A stretch of DNA of 41,538 nucleotides from an uncultured Myxococcales bacterium (lineage in GTDB: Bacteria; Myxococcota_A; UBA9042): assembly GCA_937910235.1 (NCBI GenBank), contig CALENB010000012.1:1-41538 (forward strand), given 5' to 3'. The stretch's first letter is position 1. Every line of letters starts with the position of its first letter. Below are positions 1 through 9,083 of this stretch, in pieces. Position numbers and translations under genes: made by a program. The notes beneath the pieces are model-generated. The model ran no database searches, was not told the origin of the DNA, and saw only the letters and a program-made list of their open reading frames with translations.

Positions 1-903
1 CGCACGCCTGCCGCGCTGCCGCCGCGCGCGCTGCAGCGCGTCCACGCTCAGTCGCTGCTGACGCTCTATCAAACCGCCACGCTGCTGCCGCCGGGAGAGA
101 CCTTCTACCCGACGGTCTTCCCCAAAGAGAGCCAGGGGAGCGGTGACCCGACGCGACTGAGCCACGCCGGCCACTGGTGCTTCGACGCCGGCACGCCGCT
201 GACCCACGAGACGCTGCCAGCGGCCACGTGGAGCGCGGCCTGCGCCTTGGAGGCCGCCCGAGCGCTTGGGCGCGACGGGGTCACCCTGAGCTACGCGCTG
301 TCGCGGCCTCCCGGCCACCACGCCACCCGCGGTTTCTTCGGTGGCTACTGCTACCTCAACAACGCCGCTATCGCTGCGCGGTACCTGCGCCGCAAACGGC
401 AGCGGGTCGCCATCCTCGACATCGACTATCACCACGGCAACGGCACGCAAAGCCTATTTTACCGGGACCCGAATGTGCTCTTCGTCAGCCTGCACGCCGA
501 CCCGACGGGCGCCTTCCCCTACTTCGCCGGCTTTCCGGAGGAGAGCGGCGCGGGTCCTGGGCAGGGCTACAACATGAACCTCGTCTTGCCGCGCGGTACG
601 GACGGCGCCCGCTACCTTCAGGCGCTCGACGACCATGTCCTGCCAGCGCTGCGCGCCTACGCTCCCGACGCGCTGGTGCTGTCCGCCGGGCTAGACACGT
701 ATCACCTCGACCCCGTGGGTGACTTCAAGCTCACCACCGACGACCTCCATCAGGTCGGCCATCGACTTGGCCAGCTGGGGCTGCCAACCGCCGCGATTCA
801 GGAAGGCGGTTATTACACGCCAGATCTCGGAATCAACGCGACCGCCCTGCTGCGCGGTCTGGTTGCGGGTCAACGCAGCGGCGGACACGCCACGTGCCCG
901 TGA
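1..903 (+). CDS. Acetylpolyamine amidohydrolase / histone deacetylase family protein (5' partial)
   Basis: The frame is open from the first base, so the N-terminus lies outside the window; about 300 codons remain of a family usually near 340. This is an arginase-fold, zinc-dependent deacetylase. Visible motifs are the FDAGTP segment near the start, the active-site His pair in PPGHHA (316-321), the zinc ligands Asp and His in DIDYHHGNG (Asp 424-426, His 430-432), the third ligand Asp in SAGLDTY (694-696), and the catalytic Tyr in QEGGYY (811-813). The FDAGTP element and the SLHADPTGAFPYF stretch fit acetylpolyamine amidohydrolases better than classical histone deacetylases. The likely reaction is hydrolysis of N-acetyl groups from acetylated polyamines or similar small amines in the cytoplasm. 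The family call is firm; the substrate is inferred. It converges on the minus-strand pair at 1063-3637. Confidence 0.9.
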   Translation, partial: RTPAALPPRALQRVHAQSLLTLYQTATLLPPGETFYPTVFPKESQGSGDPTRLSHAGHWCFDAGTPLTHETLPAATWSAACALEAARALGRDGVTLSYALSRPPGHHATRGFFGGYCYLNNAAIAARYLRRKRQRVAILDIDYHHGNGTQSLFYRDPNVLFVSLHADPTGAFPYFAGFPEESGAGPGQGYNMNLVLPRGTDGARYLQALDDHVLPALRAYAPDALVLSAGLDTYHLDPVGDFKLTTDDLHQVGHRLGQLGLPTAAIQEGGYYTPDLGINATALLRGLVAGQRSGGHATCP

Positions 904-1047
904 AGCAGCTACGAAGATCGCGCCCTTCAGGATGACGGCGACACGTGGCCGGCAACGTGATGGCGCGGGATTGCGTGTTCGGGTTGGGGGAAGATCGCTC
1001 GGTAGCCTCCGTGATTGGCTACACGCGCGCCCATCGCAGCGCCACAT

Positions 1048-1071
1048 CTAGCGAACGAGCGCTCACGCTAG
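1048..1071 (-). other. Inverted repeat at the 3' end of the DUF4345 gene
   Basis: CTAGCG (1048-1053) is mirrored by CGCTAG (1066-1071), and the 12-base interior contains the palindrome GAGCGCTC (1057-1064). The structure straddles the stop codon of the minus-strand gene ending at 1063 and sits between two convergent genes. There is no T-run on either strand, so it is at best a weak transcript-end structure. The rest of the 904-1062 gap shows no gene. Confidence 0.3.
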
Positions 1072-1482
1072 CGCGCCGTCTTGGGCCGAACCTGCGCCGC
1101 CCTGCGCCGCGATTCGCGCGAGTCGGGCCTGCCAAATGACCACGATGAGCGGAATGAGGATCTCGACAGCAACGTCGATCTGGAACAGCAGCCGTGGCGT
1201 GCCGACCTGAACCATGCTCATGATCCGACCCACCGCGCCGAGCACGACGCCGAACGCCAGGATGCGGATCAGCGTGGTTTTGGACTCCAAATCGCGCGCC
1301 GCCCACACAAAGAGCACACCCATCGTGAAGTACAGACCCGACAAGAAGCGGTACACATTGTCGGCGTCGATCGCGGGGTCTGGCACCAGTCGCACGAGGC
1401 CAAACAAGATGCCCAGCGCGCCGAAAATGAGGGGGATCAGCGCGACGACGATGATGAGTGTCTGAAGGGCGCGACGTTCCAT
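1063..1482 (-). CDS. DUF4345 family integral membrane protein
   Basis: The 139-residue product has about four hydrophobic segments (roughly residues 7-30, 45-62, 72-92 and 101-121). The central YRFLSGLYFTMG, WAARDLE and SMVQVGTP stretches are what I know as the DUF4345 pattern; the family has no assigned biochemical function. The ATG start is well supported by GGAGG about 9 bases upstream on the minus strand. It lies 13 bases downstream of the stop of the large membrane protein gene at 1496-3637, so the two are probably co-transcribed. The C-terminal tail (last ~15 residues) is Ala/Gly-rich and hydrophilic. I am fairly sure of the family and cannot assign a role. Confidence 0.8.
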   Translation of the reverse strand: MERRALQTLIIVVALIPLIFGALGILFGLVRLVPDPAIDADNVYRFLSGLYFTMGVLFVWAARDLESKTTLIRILAFGVVLGAVGRIMSMVQVGTPRLLFQIDVAVEILIPLIVVIWQARLARIAAQGGAGSAQDGALA

Positions 1483-1495
1483 AAAGAGCCTCCGA

Positions 1496-3637
1496 TTAGG
1501 GTGAAACAGGACCTGTCTGACACCGATAAAACCCCATCTCGCGGAGCCCGGCGAGGGGCGCGTCAGGCGTTGAAAACACCGGGTGACACGGACGCAACAG
1601 CTCGGCTTTGCAGCGCTGCGTCTCGACGGCGGTCGGCACGCCGCTGTGCACGACGTAATACGGCCGCCCTGTTGGCGGAAGGGTCACCTCGCAGCCCGGT
1701 TTTTCGGGGTACCAGCGGTAGATGTCCGGGCGAAGTCGGTCGAAGTTGCGGTGCAGGTCAACCTCCGCACGCGGCGCGAACCGACCGGCCCGCATCTCTT
1801 CGTACGTGAGCCAGAACTCCAAGGACTCGACGCCGCTCAGGATCGGCAGCGGCTCGGCTAGCCAGGTTTGGCCGAAGCGACTCCAGCGATCCTCACCCCA
1901 GCCACGCGGCGAGCCGACCAACGGCGCGGTGAGCTCGACGGCCAGGGCCATCATCATCATCAACAGCAGGCTCGCGGCGATGCCCTCACCGGCTTGATGC
2001 CACCAGCGCTCACCCACGTCCGCGACAGCGACCGCGGCGGCCTCCAGCAAGAGCGGCGTCGCTAACGTGACATAGAACGGCGCGATCGAGATCAGCGGTC
2101 GCGTCACCACCAACGCCATCACGATCCCGGCCGTCGTCAGCAACACAAACTGGCTGCTCGGTCGGCGCCATTGCCGCAGCAGCTGACCCACGCCAAGCGC
2201 CAGCGGTCCACACATCCACGCGCTCTGCCCCATCGGCAGGGCCTGCCAGATGCCCGCCAGCAGGGCCGCCGTGGACGAAGGCGCCTGATGCCCCTCCGTC
2301 AGCCGAATGCGAAACACGACGACGACCATCGCGACGCCGCCGAGCACCACCAGCCCAATCGCGGCCAGCGCCAGCGAACTTGGCCGGCGTGACGTCGAGC
2401 CGTCAGGCGACGAATCCGGCCAAATCGCGGATTTTGCGAGCAGCGCAAGCAGCACGAGGGCGGGCAAGATCATGAGGTAGGACGACAGCAGGCCCCACAC
2501 CAGCAACAGCCCCAGGGTCAACCACTGACGCCCTGTCGTGCGCTCCGACACGGCTTGCCGCGAATGCCAGCCTCGCAACCACAGCAGCCAGCACAGCAGC
2601 GCGGCGGCGGCGAGGTTCCAGTCGCTCAGATCGCTGAATCCCGGGCGATGCCACACCGCGCTCGCCGCCCAGGTGCCGGCGAGCAGCGCCGCGATGGCGC
2701 CGCCACGTCGACCCGCCGCGAGCATCAAGATCGCCGCCTCCAACCCGACAAACACGAAGCTTGCCGTGCGCAGCGCGGCGGGTTCCAAGGAGCCAAACGC
2801 CAGCACGCGGGTCAGCCAGAGCGGGAGGAATGGATGACCGTAGTCGGCGAAGGGGTCAACGAGCGCGAGCAGCACGCGGATCGTGTCGGAGTCCGTCTCA
2901 AATGGCAGCCGCGCCGCGGGCCACGCCGCGAGGCCGACGAGCCCACCGGCAGCGGCCAGCGCAGCCGCCAAGCTGGTCTCGCGGCTCACCCGACGCGAGA
3001 GGGCGACCAGCGCGGCGATGCCGACGACCGCCGCGCTGAGAAAGGGCCGTGGCAGGCGATCGGCGGGCGTCAGCGTCTCCGACAGGCGCAGCCAGCCCCA
3101 CGCGACGGCGACCAGGATGGCGACGAGCGCGGCGAGCGGCGCTGTCCACGTGCGGCGGCGCGGCTGTGCGCCGAGCAGCAGGGCGGCGCTCATCGCCAGC
3201 AGCAACAGGAAGGGACTCCACGGCCGATCTTCCGCGCGTTTTGGCTTGGTCGTGGCCGCGCCCGTGCGCCGCAGCGGCAGGTCGCGCGCGAGCTCGGCCA
3301 GCCCACCAGCGTGGGTCGCTGAGGCAGACGCTCCGGTGAGCGCCGCGGTCGGTGGGCGCGCGCAATCGTCAGCGAGGGTGAGCGTCAACGTCGCGGGTGC
3401 ACCGGCGGCCGCATGCAGCGTGAAACGAGCCACTTTCGGACCGATGCTGGCGTCCCAGCGGATGAGCTTGGGCGCGGTCCACCAGGCGCGCAGCGCGCGG
3501 TCGACGGCGGCTTCATCGACCTGACCGGCAAAAATGCAGCCCACCTCGGGCGGTGGCGTCGCGGCGGCGACGCCGGTCGTGAGCAGCGCCAGCGCCATCA
3601 CCAGCGTCGGTCCGAGCGAACGTGCGTTGAGCTGCAT
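1496..3637 (-). CDS. Multi-pass membrane protein, possible GT-C (ArnT/PMT-like) glycosyltransferase
   Basis: The 713-residue product has an N-terminal signal peptide (about residues 1-25, ending near VAAATPP), a short extracytoplasmic segment of about 110 residues with two Cys, then roughly ten or more hydrophobic helices up to about residue 575, and a soluble C-terminal domain of ~140 residues with several Cys. After the first helices the stretch DPFADYGHPFLPLWLTR resembles the first periplasmic loop of GT-39/PMT-type transferases, where an acidic residue and a HP(F/P)L motif lie close to the membrane. That resemblance is suggestive only. The start is supported by a GAGAG element 4-8 bases upstream on the minus strand. 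It is divergent from the lipoprotein gene at 3861 and precedes the DUF4345 gene by 13 bases. It could equally be an uncharacterised polytopic protein. Confidence 0.6.
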   Translation of the reverse strand: MQLNARSLGPTLVMALALLTTGVAAATPPPEVGCIFAGQVDEAAVDRALRAWWTAPKLIRWDASIGPKVARFTLHAAAGAPATLTLTLADDCARPPTAALTGASASATHAGGLAELARDLPLRRTGAATTKPKRAEDRPWSPFLLLLAMSAALLLGAQPRRRTWTAPLAALVAILVAVAWGWLRLSETLTPADRLPRPFLSAAVVGIAALVALSRRVSRETSLAAALAAAGGLVGLAAWPAARLPFETDSDTIRVLLALVDPFADYGHPFLPLWLTRVLAFGSLEPAALRTASFVFVGLEAAILMLAAGRRGGAIAALLAGTWAASAVWHRPGFSDLSDWNLAAAALLCWLLWLRGWHSRQAVSERTTGRQWLTLGLLLVWGLLSSYLMILPALVLLALLAKSAIWPDSSPDGSTSRRPSSLALAAIGLVVLGGVAMVVVVFRIRLTEGHQAPSSTAALLAGIWQALPMGQSAWMCGPLALGVGQLLRQWRRPSSQFVLLTTAGIVMALVVTRPLISIAPFYVTLATPLLLEAAAVAVADVGERWWHQAGEGIAASLLLMMMMALAVELTAPLVGSPRGWGEDRWSRFGQTWLAEPLPILSGVESLEFWLTYEEMRAGRFAPRAEVDLHRNFDRLRPDIYRWYPEKPGCEVTLPPTGRPYYVVHSGVPTAVETQRCKAELLRPCHPVFSTPDAPLAGLREMGFYRCQTGPVSP

Positions 3638-3769
3638 GGTCTCTCAGGTGAAGGACGGGGCACGGCGGCGGGAGGAGCGTGTGACCATGGTGCGGCGCAT
3701 GGCCGAAATCAAGCGCGCCGCTGGTACGCTGATTTTCGTGTCTGCTGGCGGAGTGTGGCACTGTTCCTG

Positions 3770-3799
3770 GCCGAGACGTTCCGGGCCGAGACGTTCCGG
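3770..3799. repeat. Two-copy 15-base tandem repeat in a divergent intergenic region
   Basis: The unit GCCGAGACGTTCCGG occurs with one mismatch-free 14-base core at 3771-3784 and again at 3786-3799; a partial third GTTCC lies 15 bases earlier at 3763. It sits in the 223-base region between the divergent genes starting at 3637 (minus) and 3861 (plus). It could be a pair of binding sites on one face of the helix offset by 1.5 turns, or simple slippage. No clear promoter was identified in the gap. Confidence 0.6.
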
Positions 3800-3860
3800 C
3801 TGGCACCTCCGTCCGCAGCCGCCCCCAGCCCGAGGCACCCGCGCCCACAGGAGCTCGTTC

Positions 3861-6008
3861 ATGTCGCCCTTCCCTCTTCGCACAGACACGCGCTCAGCCC
3901 GTCTCAGTCGGCTGTGGGTGGCGCTGCTCGTCGTCTCGTCGGGCTGCGGCACCGAGGACTCGAAGCCCGCCACGACGGACACGGCAGGCGGCCTGGACGC
4001 CTTCATCTTCACGCCGCAAGACACCAGCGGTGGCGGCGCCACGGACACGCTCGCCGGGACGGCCGCCGCGGGTCACGATGCCGCGGGCGCCGCGGACACG
4101 ACGACGGACGGCGGCGCGGCCGACAGCCTCGGGCAGACGGGGCAACTGGTCGGTGTCGAAGTGGCGGTCGGCAAGACCGACCTGCTCCTGGCCGAGCGCA
4201 CCACGCTCGTGGTCACCGCGGTCCGCTCCAACGGCAGCAAAGGCCCGCCGACCAAGGACGAGGCGGTCTCGGTGCAGGTCGATGGCCTCACCCAAGCCGG
4301 CGCCGGTGTCGCGGCGGGTGGCGTCGCGCAGCCGGCGGTGGCGGCCTGGAGCTTCGGCGGCAAGCTGCAGCTGGTTGGCGTCCGCCCTGGCAGCGCCAAG
4401 GTGATCGTGACGATCGGCGGTCAATCGGCGGCCGCTGTCACCCTCAACGTCGCGTGGCCCACGACGCCAGGGGTCTGGGCCGCGGTCGCCGACGCGAGCG
4501 GCACGACTATGGCCGAGCGTCAGGCGGACCTACCCGACACGGTGCAGCTGCAGGGCAAAACAGCCGGAGCGGACGGGCTCACCGCCACGATTCGATTTCC
4601 GTTGAGCGCGAAGGCTGGCGACCGCCTCGACCTGACGAAGCCCCCCGCGAAGGGCAGCCTGTCGCTCACCCTCGCCTTCGCCGACCTCGGTGGAGCCAGC
4701 GCCAAGCCAGCGGAGGGCGCGCTGTGGATCGATCAGACAGACAAAGGGCTCTTCCGCGGCACGTTTCTCGGTCGCACCACGCAACTCAAGCCAGCGGTCG
4801 GCGTCTTCATCGTCGAACGACAGGGGATGTTTGGCATCGATCTGCTCGACGAGCCGACCGAGCTCGTGACCAGCGACAACCTGCTGCCGACCACGGGCGA
4901 GCACTACAGCCGCGTCTCGCTCGCTGCGGTTGGGGACGGCAACGCGGTGCTCTACGCACGCCGCATCACCGACGGCCTCAAGGCGAATCTGGAGCGGTGG
5001 CAGATCTCGGGCAAGACCGGAAAGATCACGGCGCTGCCGCCGCTGGTCGCCAACGCCAACGCCTATGTCGACACACCCGCCACGAAGGCGCCAGCGTTCG
5101 GACACGTGGTGCGGGCGAGCCATCCGACGGTCACCGCGGAGCTCTGGGAAGGTCGGGACGGCAAGGGCGCCACGAAACCGCATCGCCTCTATGTGCACCT
5201 GCTCGACGCCAAGGGCGTGGAGATCGCCAAGCCGGTGATGGTCAGCGACGACGTGTGTGATGGCGCCTGCCGTCCAGTCGTGGCCGTGCTGCCCTCGACG
5301 CGGTTCATCGTGATGTGGAGCGCGCCTGGCGGCGGCGTTAAGGTCCGTCGAATCAAAGGCCAGCCGGCCGCCGGAGAGGTTGATTTTGCGGCCGCGCAGC
5401 CGCTCGTGCTCGCGCCACAGGGCACGGGTGGCACGCTGGCCGTGCACGAGAGCAACGTGCTGACAGGCTGGTTCGATCCGGACCAAGGCCACGTGTGGCG
5501 GCAGTATACGGACAAGTCGACGGGCAACCTCTCGGCGCTCGCGCCGGCGCAGGCAGTCGGCGTCGCCTCGACCAAGGCGCCGCCACAGAGTCTGCTGGCG
5601 GTCCAGACGCCCGCTGGCGCGCCGAACCTCCTCTTTGTCAGCGCCTGGGTGGACTACGCGCCGACCGGCAAGCTCGCGATGCGGCGGATCGGGCTCGACG
5701 GCACCGCGTTTGGGCTCCCGTCGCCGATCGCCGATGTCGACGCAGACGCGCTGTGGGGGCGTGTCGGCAAGGCGGGTCAGATCGCGCTTCTGCACCGCAG
5801 CAGCAACGGCGCGCTGGTGCTGCGCAAGCGCTTGTTTGGCAGCTTCAAGGACACAGGCGCGCCGCTGGGCGACGCGGTGACGATGCTGGCGAACGCGACG
5901 TATCCTGTGGCGCCCGCGTTGGTCTATCTCGCCGATGCCGACGTCTGGATCCTGGCCTGGAGCGGCGACGAGACCAGCCCTGGAGTGTATGTCCGCCGCT
6001 TTCGCTAG
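3861..6008 (+). CDS. Secreted lipoprotein with Ig-like (Big2-type) domain and possible propeller region
   Basis: I start the 715-residue protein at the ATG at 3861 because AGGAG lies ~9 bases upstream and it gives a proper lipoprotein signal (basic n-region, hydrophobic core, VVSSGC lipobox). The frame stays open to 3534 but that extension has no signal. After the Cys there is a ~65-residue Asp/Thr/Gly/Ala-rich tether. Residues ~80-180 look like a bacterial Ig-like domain: alternating beta strands with a GSAKVIVTIGG-type ending. The remainder is beta-rich with repeated short segments, possibly a propeller. No catalytic motif was found. It is anchored in an envelope membrane, probably the outer one. 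It ends 50 bases before the tandem radical SAM gene on the same strand, so co-transcription is likely. Function unknown. Confidence 0.8.
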   Translation: MSPFPLRTDTRSARLSRLWVALLVVSSGCGTEDSKPATTDTAGGLDAFIFTPQDTSGGGATDTLAGTAAAGHDAAGAADTTTDGGAADSLGQTGQLVGVEVAVGKTDLLLAERTTLVVTAVRSNGSKGPPTKDEAVSVQVDGLTQAGAGVAAGGVAQPAVAAWSFGGKLQLVGVRPGSAKVIVTIGGQSAAAVTLNVAWPTTPGVWAAVADASGTTMAERQADLPDTVQLQGKTAGADGLTATIRFPLSAKAGDRLDLTKPPAKGSLSLTLAFADLGGASAKPAEGALWIDQTDKGLFRGTFLGRTTQLKPAVGVFIVERQGMFGIDLLDEPTELVTSDNLLPTTGEHYSRVSLAAVGDGNAVLYARRITDGLKANLERWQISGKTGKITALPPLVANANAYVDTPATKAPAFGHVVRASHPTVTAELWEGRDGKGATKPHRLYVHLLDAKGVEIAKPVMVSDDVCDGACRPVVAVLPSTRFIVMWSAPGGGVKVRRIKGQPAAGEVDFAAAQPLVLAPQGTGGTLAVHESNVLTGWFDPDQGHVWRQYTDKSTGNLSALAPAQAVGVASTKAPPQSLLAVQTPAGAPNLLFVSAWVDYAPTGKLAMRRIGLDGTAFGLPSPIADVDADALWGRVGKAGQIALLHRSSNGALVLRKRLFGSFKDTGAPLGDAVTMLANATYPVAPALVYLADADVWILAWSGDETSPGVYVRRFR

Positions 6009-6058
6009 GTTGGACGAGCTCTCAACGCCTTCACGCTGACCAACGAGGACGCCGCCGC

Positions 6059-7915
6059 ATGAACACCGCCACGATACGGCTGCTGCTGCGGTGCAACCTG
6101 CGCTGCGGGTTCTGCAACGCACGCGCTGAGCACGACGATCCATCCCGGTTCTCAGCCGAGGCCGTCTCGACGCAGATCGACGCGGCGCTGGCGGCCGGCG
6201 CCCAAGAGCTGATCTTGACCGGGGGCGAGCCCACGCTACGACCGGATCTCACTGAGCTGGTCCGGCGGGCGAGCCAAACCGGCGCGCGGGTCGTGGTGGA
6301 GACCAACGCCATGGCGCTGAGCCTACCGGGGCGCGCGGCGCAGCTCGCAGCGGCGGGCGCGCCGGTTGTGCGGTGGGGGATCTCGGCGCTTGGCGCGCAG
6401 ATGGACAGCGTCGGTCAGCGTGCTGGCGCGTTCGAGCTCGGCCTCAAGGGGGTCCGCGAGGCCGTGACCGCAGGCCTGGAGGTAGAGGTCGCCTACGCCT
6501 TGAGTGGGCCTGGCCTCGACGACTTGGCGCGCGTCCCAGCCTGGCTGCGGGCGAATCTACCGGAGGCGCGCGGCTTGCTGGTGCGGGTCGTCAAAGAGGC
6601 GCCGGACGGCTTTGTCGTGCGACCACGGGACGCGGCGCAGGCCTTGCGGGCGCTGGCCGTCGCCTGCAGTGAGACCGACCTGGTGCTGCAGCTCGACCCA
6701 CGGTACGCCCTGCCCCTGTGCGCGTTGGCCGGGGCCAACCAGTTTCCGGCGTTGTTTCGGGTCGCTGGAGAAGCCGCCACCGGCAACCTCACCCGGATCG
6801 CTGCCTGCGAGACGTGCGCCATCGACGACATGTGCGCCGGCGTCGACCGCGCCTGGATCGCCCGCTTTGGCGACGCCGATTTCACCGCCGTGCACAGACG
6901 CCACCGACGCCGCGCCCGTGGCCTGCTCTCGGGGCGCTCAGCGCAGGACGCGCTGCGGGCGCCCGGCCAGGGGATGTGGAGCGAAACCGCCGGATCTGCG
7001 GTGTTGGAGCGCGTGATCCGCGTCAACTTCCACTGCAACCAAGACTGCGAGTTCTGCTTCGTCGACCGGGTGTTGCCGGCGCCGCCTGCGGCCAGCGTTC
7101 GGGCCCAGATCGACCGAGCTGCAGCGGACGGCGTAGCGCTGCTGTCCTTGAGCGGCGGAGAGCCGACGCTCGATCCCGACCTAGCCGACCACATCCGCTA
7201 CGCCACGGCCTTGGGTTTACGGGTCCAGATTCAAACCAACGCGACCCGAACCGCAGACCCAGCCTTGGTCCAGGCGCTCGCTGACGCCGGGCTCGCCGAG
7301 GCGTTCATCTCGCTGCACGGCGCGACCGCGGCCACCTCTGACGCCGTCACCCGCGCGCCCGGCACCTTCGCCAAGACGCTGCTCGGCATCGATCAGCTGC
7401 TCGCTCACGGCGTCCGCGTCAGCCTCAACTGCGTCATCACCGGCCCAAATCATCGCGATCTGGTCGCCTTGCCGGAGCTGATCGCGGCGCGCTGGGGCGG
7501 CGTCCCCACCCTCAACTTCTCCTGGGCCAACGCCAACAGCGCGCTGGTGCCGATCGACGAAGACGTCACCCCCAAGTTCTCCGCCGCCCGCCCCTATCTG
7601 AAGGCGGCACTCGACGCCTGCACAGCGCTGGGGCTCGATTGGCGCGGCCTGACCGGGGAGTGCGGCGTCCCGTTGTGTTTCCCAGACGCCGCGTGGCTCG
7701 ATCCAGCGCGTGTTCCGGACCTAGGCCACGAAGCCGCTGGCGCCGGGTTCATCAAGCCCGCTGAGTGCGACACCTGCGTCCTGTCGTCTCGCTGCGTGGG
7801 TGTGCGGCAGGGCTACGCGGATCTGCACGGCCTCGACGAGCTCCGCCCGGTCCACAGCCTCGCAGGTTGGCAGGCAGCGCGTGGGAATACCGAACCACCC
7901 TCTGGACATCCATAG
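6059..7915 (+). CDS. Tandem (internally duplicated) radical SAM protein with two auxiliary-cluster motifs
   Basis: The ATG at 6059 places the first cluster motif at residue 12, as usual for the family; the frame open upstream is shadow. The 618-residue protein holds two complete radical SAM modules. Module 1 has CNLRCGFC (Cys12, 16, 19) and LTGGEPTL (~54-61), then PLC (Cys221) and CETCAIDDMC (Cys250, 253, 259). Module 2 has CNQDCEFC (Cys326, 330, 333) and LSGGEPTL (~364-371), then PLC (Cys540, with Cys535 nearby) and CDTCVLSSRC (Cys570, 573, 579). The three-Cys motif binds the SAM-cleaving [4Fe-4S] cluster in this superfamily; the later cysteines resemble SPASM/twitch-type auxiliary cluster ligands. 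The near-identical spacing in both halves points to internal duplication. The substrate is unknown: peptide modification is one possibility, but no precursor peptide gene was recognised nearby. Neighbours are a lipoprotein upstream and moxR 118 bases downstream. Confidence 0.9.
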   Translation: MNTATIRLLLRCNLRCGFCNARAEHDDPSRFSAEAVSTQIDAALAAGAQELILTGGEPTLRPDLTELVRRASQTGARVVVETNAMALSLPGRAAQLAAAGAPVVRWGISALGAQMDSVGQRAGAFELGLKGVREAVTAGLEVEVAYALSGPGLDDLARVPAWLRANLPEARGLLVRVVKEAPDGFVVRPRDAAQALRALAVACSETDLVLQLDPRYALPLCALAGANQFPALFRVAGEAATGNLTRIAACETCAIDDMCAGVDRAWIARFGDADFTAVHRRHRRRARGLLSGRSAQDALRAPGQGMWSETAGSAVLERVIRVNFHCNQDCEFCFVDRVLPAPPAASVRAQIDRAAADGVALLSLSGGEPTLDPDLADHIRYATALGLRVQIQTNATRTADPALVQALADAGLAEAFISLHGATAATSDAVTRAPGTFAKTLLGIDQLLAHGVRVSLNCVITGPNHRDLVALPELIAARWGGVPTLNFSWANANSALVPIDEDVTPKFSAARPYLKAALDACTALGLDWRGLTGECGVPLCFPDAAWLDPARVPDLGHEAAGAGFIKPAECDTCVLSSRCVGVRQGYADLHGLDELRPVHSLAGWQAARGNTEPPSGHP

Positions 7916-7934
7916 GCGAGCGCACCATGTTGCG

Positions 7935-7970
7935 CCGCGGCGTGGCCGTCCTAGCCTGGACGTCCCGCGG
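7935..7970 (+). promoter_or_regulatory. Stem-loop between the radical SAM and moxR genes
   Basis: An inner stem CGTCC (7947-7951) / GGACG (7958-7962) with a 6-base loop is flanked by CCGCGG (7935-7940) and CCGCGG (7965-7970), which can pair as an outer stem with a 6/2-base internal loop. No T-run follows, so it does not look like a simple intrinsic terminator. It could be a leader structure of the moxR transcript or a 3' structure of the upstream gene. Regulatory role is inference. Confidence 0.45.
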
Positions 7971-7985
7971 GATGATCAGCCCAGT

Positions 7986-8013
7986 TATCCATCTATCCAT
8001 CCACCCATCGATC
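7986..8013. repeat. 4-base-period (NATC) tract upstream of moxR
   Basis: Seven consecutive tetramers read TATC, CATC, TATC, CATC, CACC, CATC, GATC. The tract ends just before the AGAGGGAG ribosome-binding region of moxR, about 20 bases from its ATG. Tetramer tracts can vary in length by slippage and would here alter the leader rather than the frame. Variation has not been shown. Confidence 0.5.
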
Positions 8014-8033
8014 GAAGAGGGAGCAGACAGCTC

Positions 8034-9020
<987 letters not shown>

Positions 9021-9083
9021 TTGCCGCGGCTGCGGCGGGTGGATTCGGTGGCTGACACGGCTTTTGTGAGGGGAGAGTAACGC

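Noticed and set aside
3756-3776. A sigma-54-like TGGCAC before the lipoprotein gene
   Set aside because: The expected GC at the -12 position is not at the required 10-base distance from GG.
3413-5260. A 615-codon open frame on the plus strand
   Set aside because: It overlaps two real genes and its product is Arg/Gly-rich without motif. The lipoprotein frame at 3861 has an AGGAG and a lipobox.
4530-6143. A 537-codon open frame on the minus strand
   Set aside because: It overlaps the lipoprotein and the start of the radical SAM gene in antisense, and has no domain or ribosome site.
7986-8013. Possible CRISPR-like or direct repeat array
   Set aside because: The repeats are 4 bases long with no spacers; it is a simple tetramer tract.
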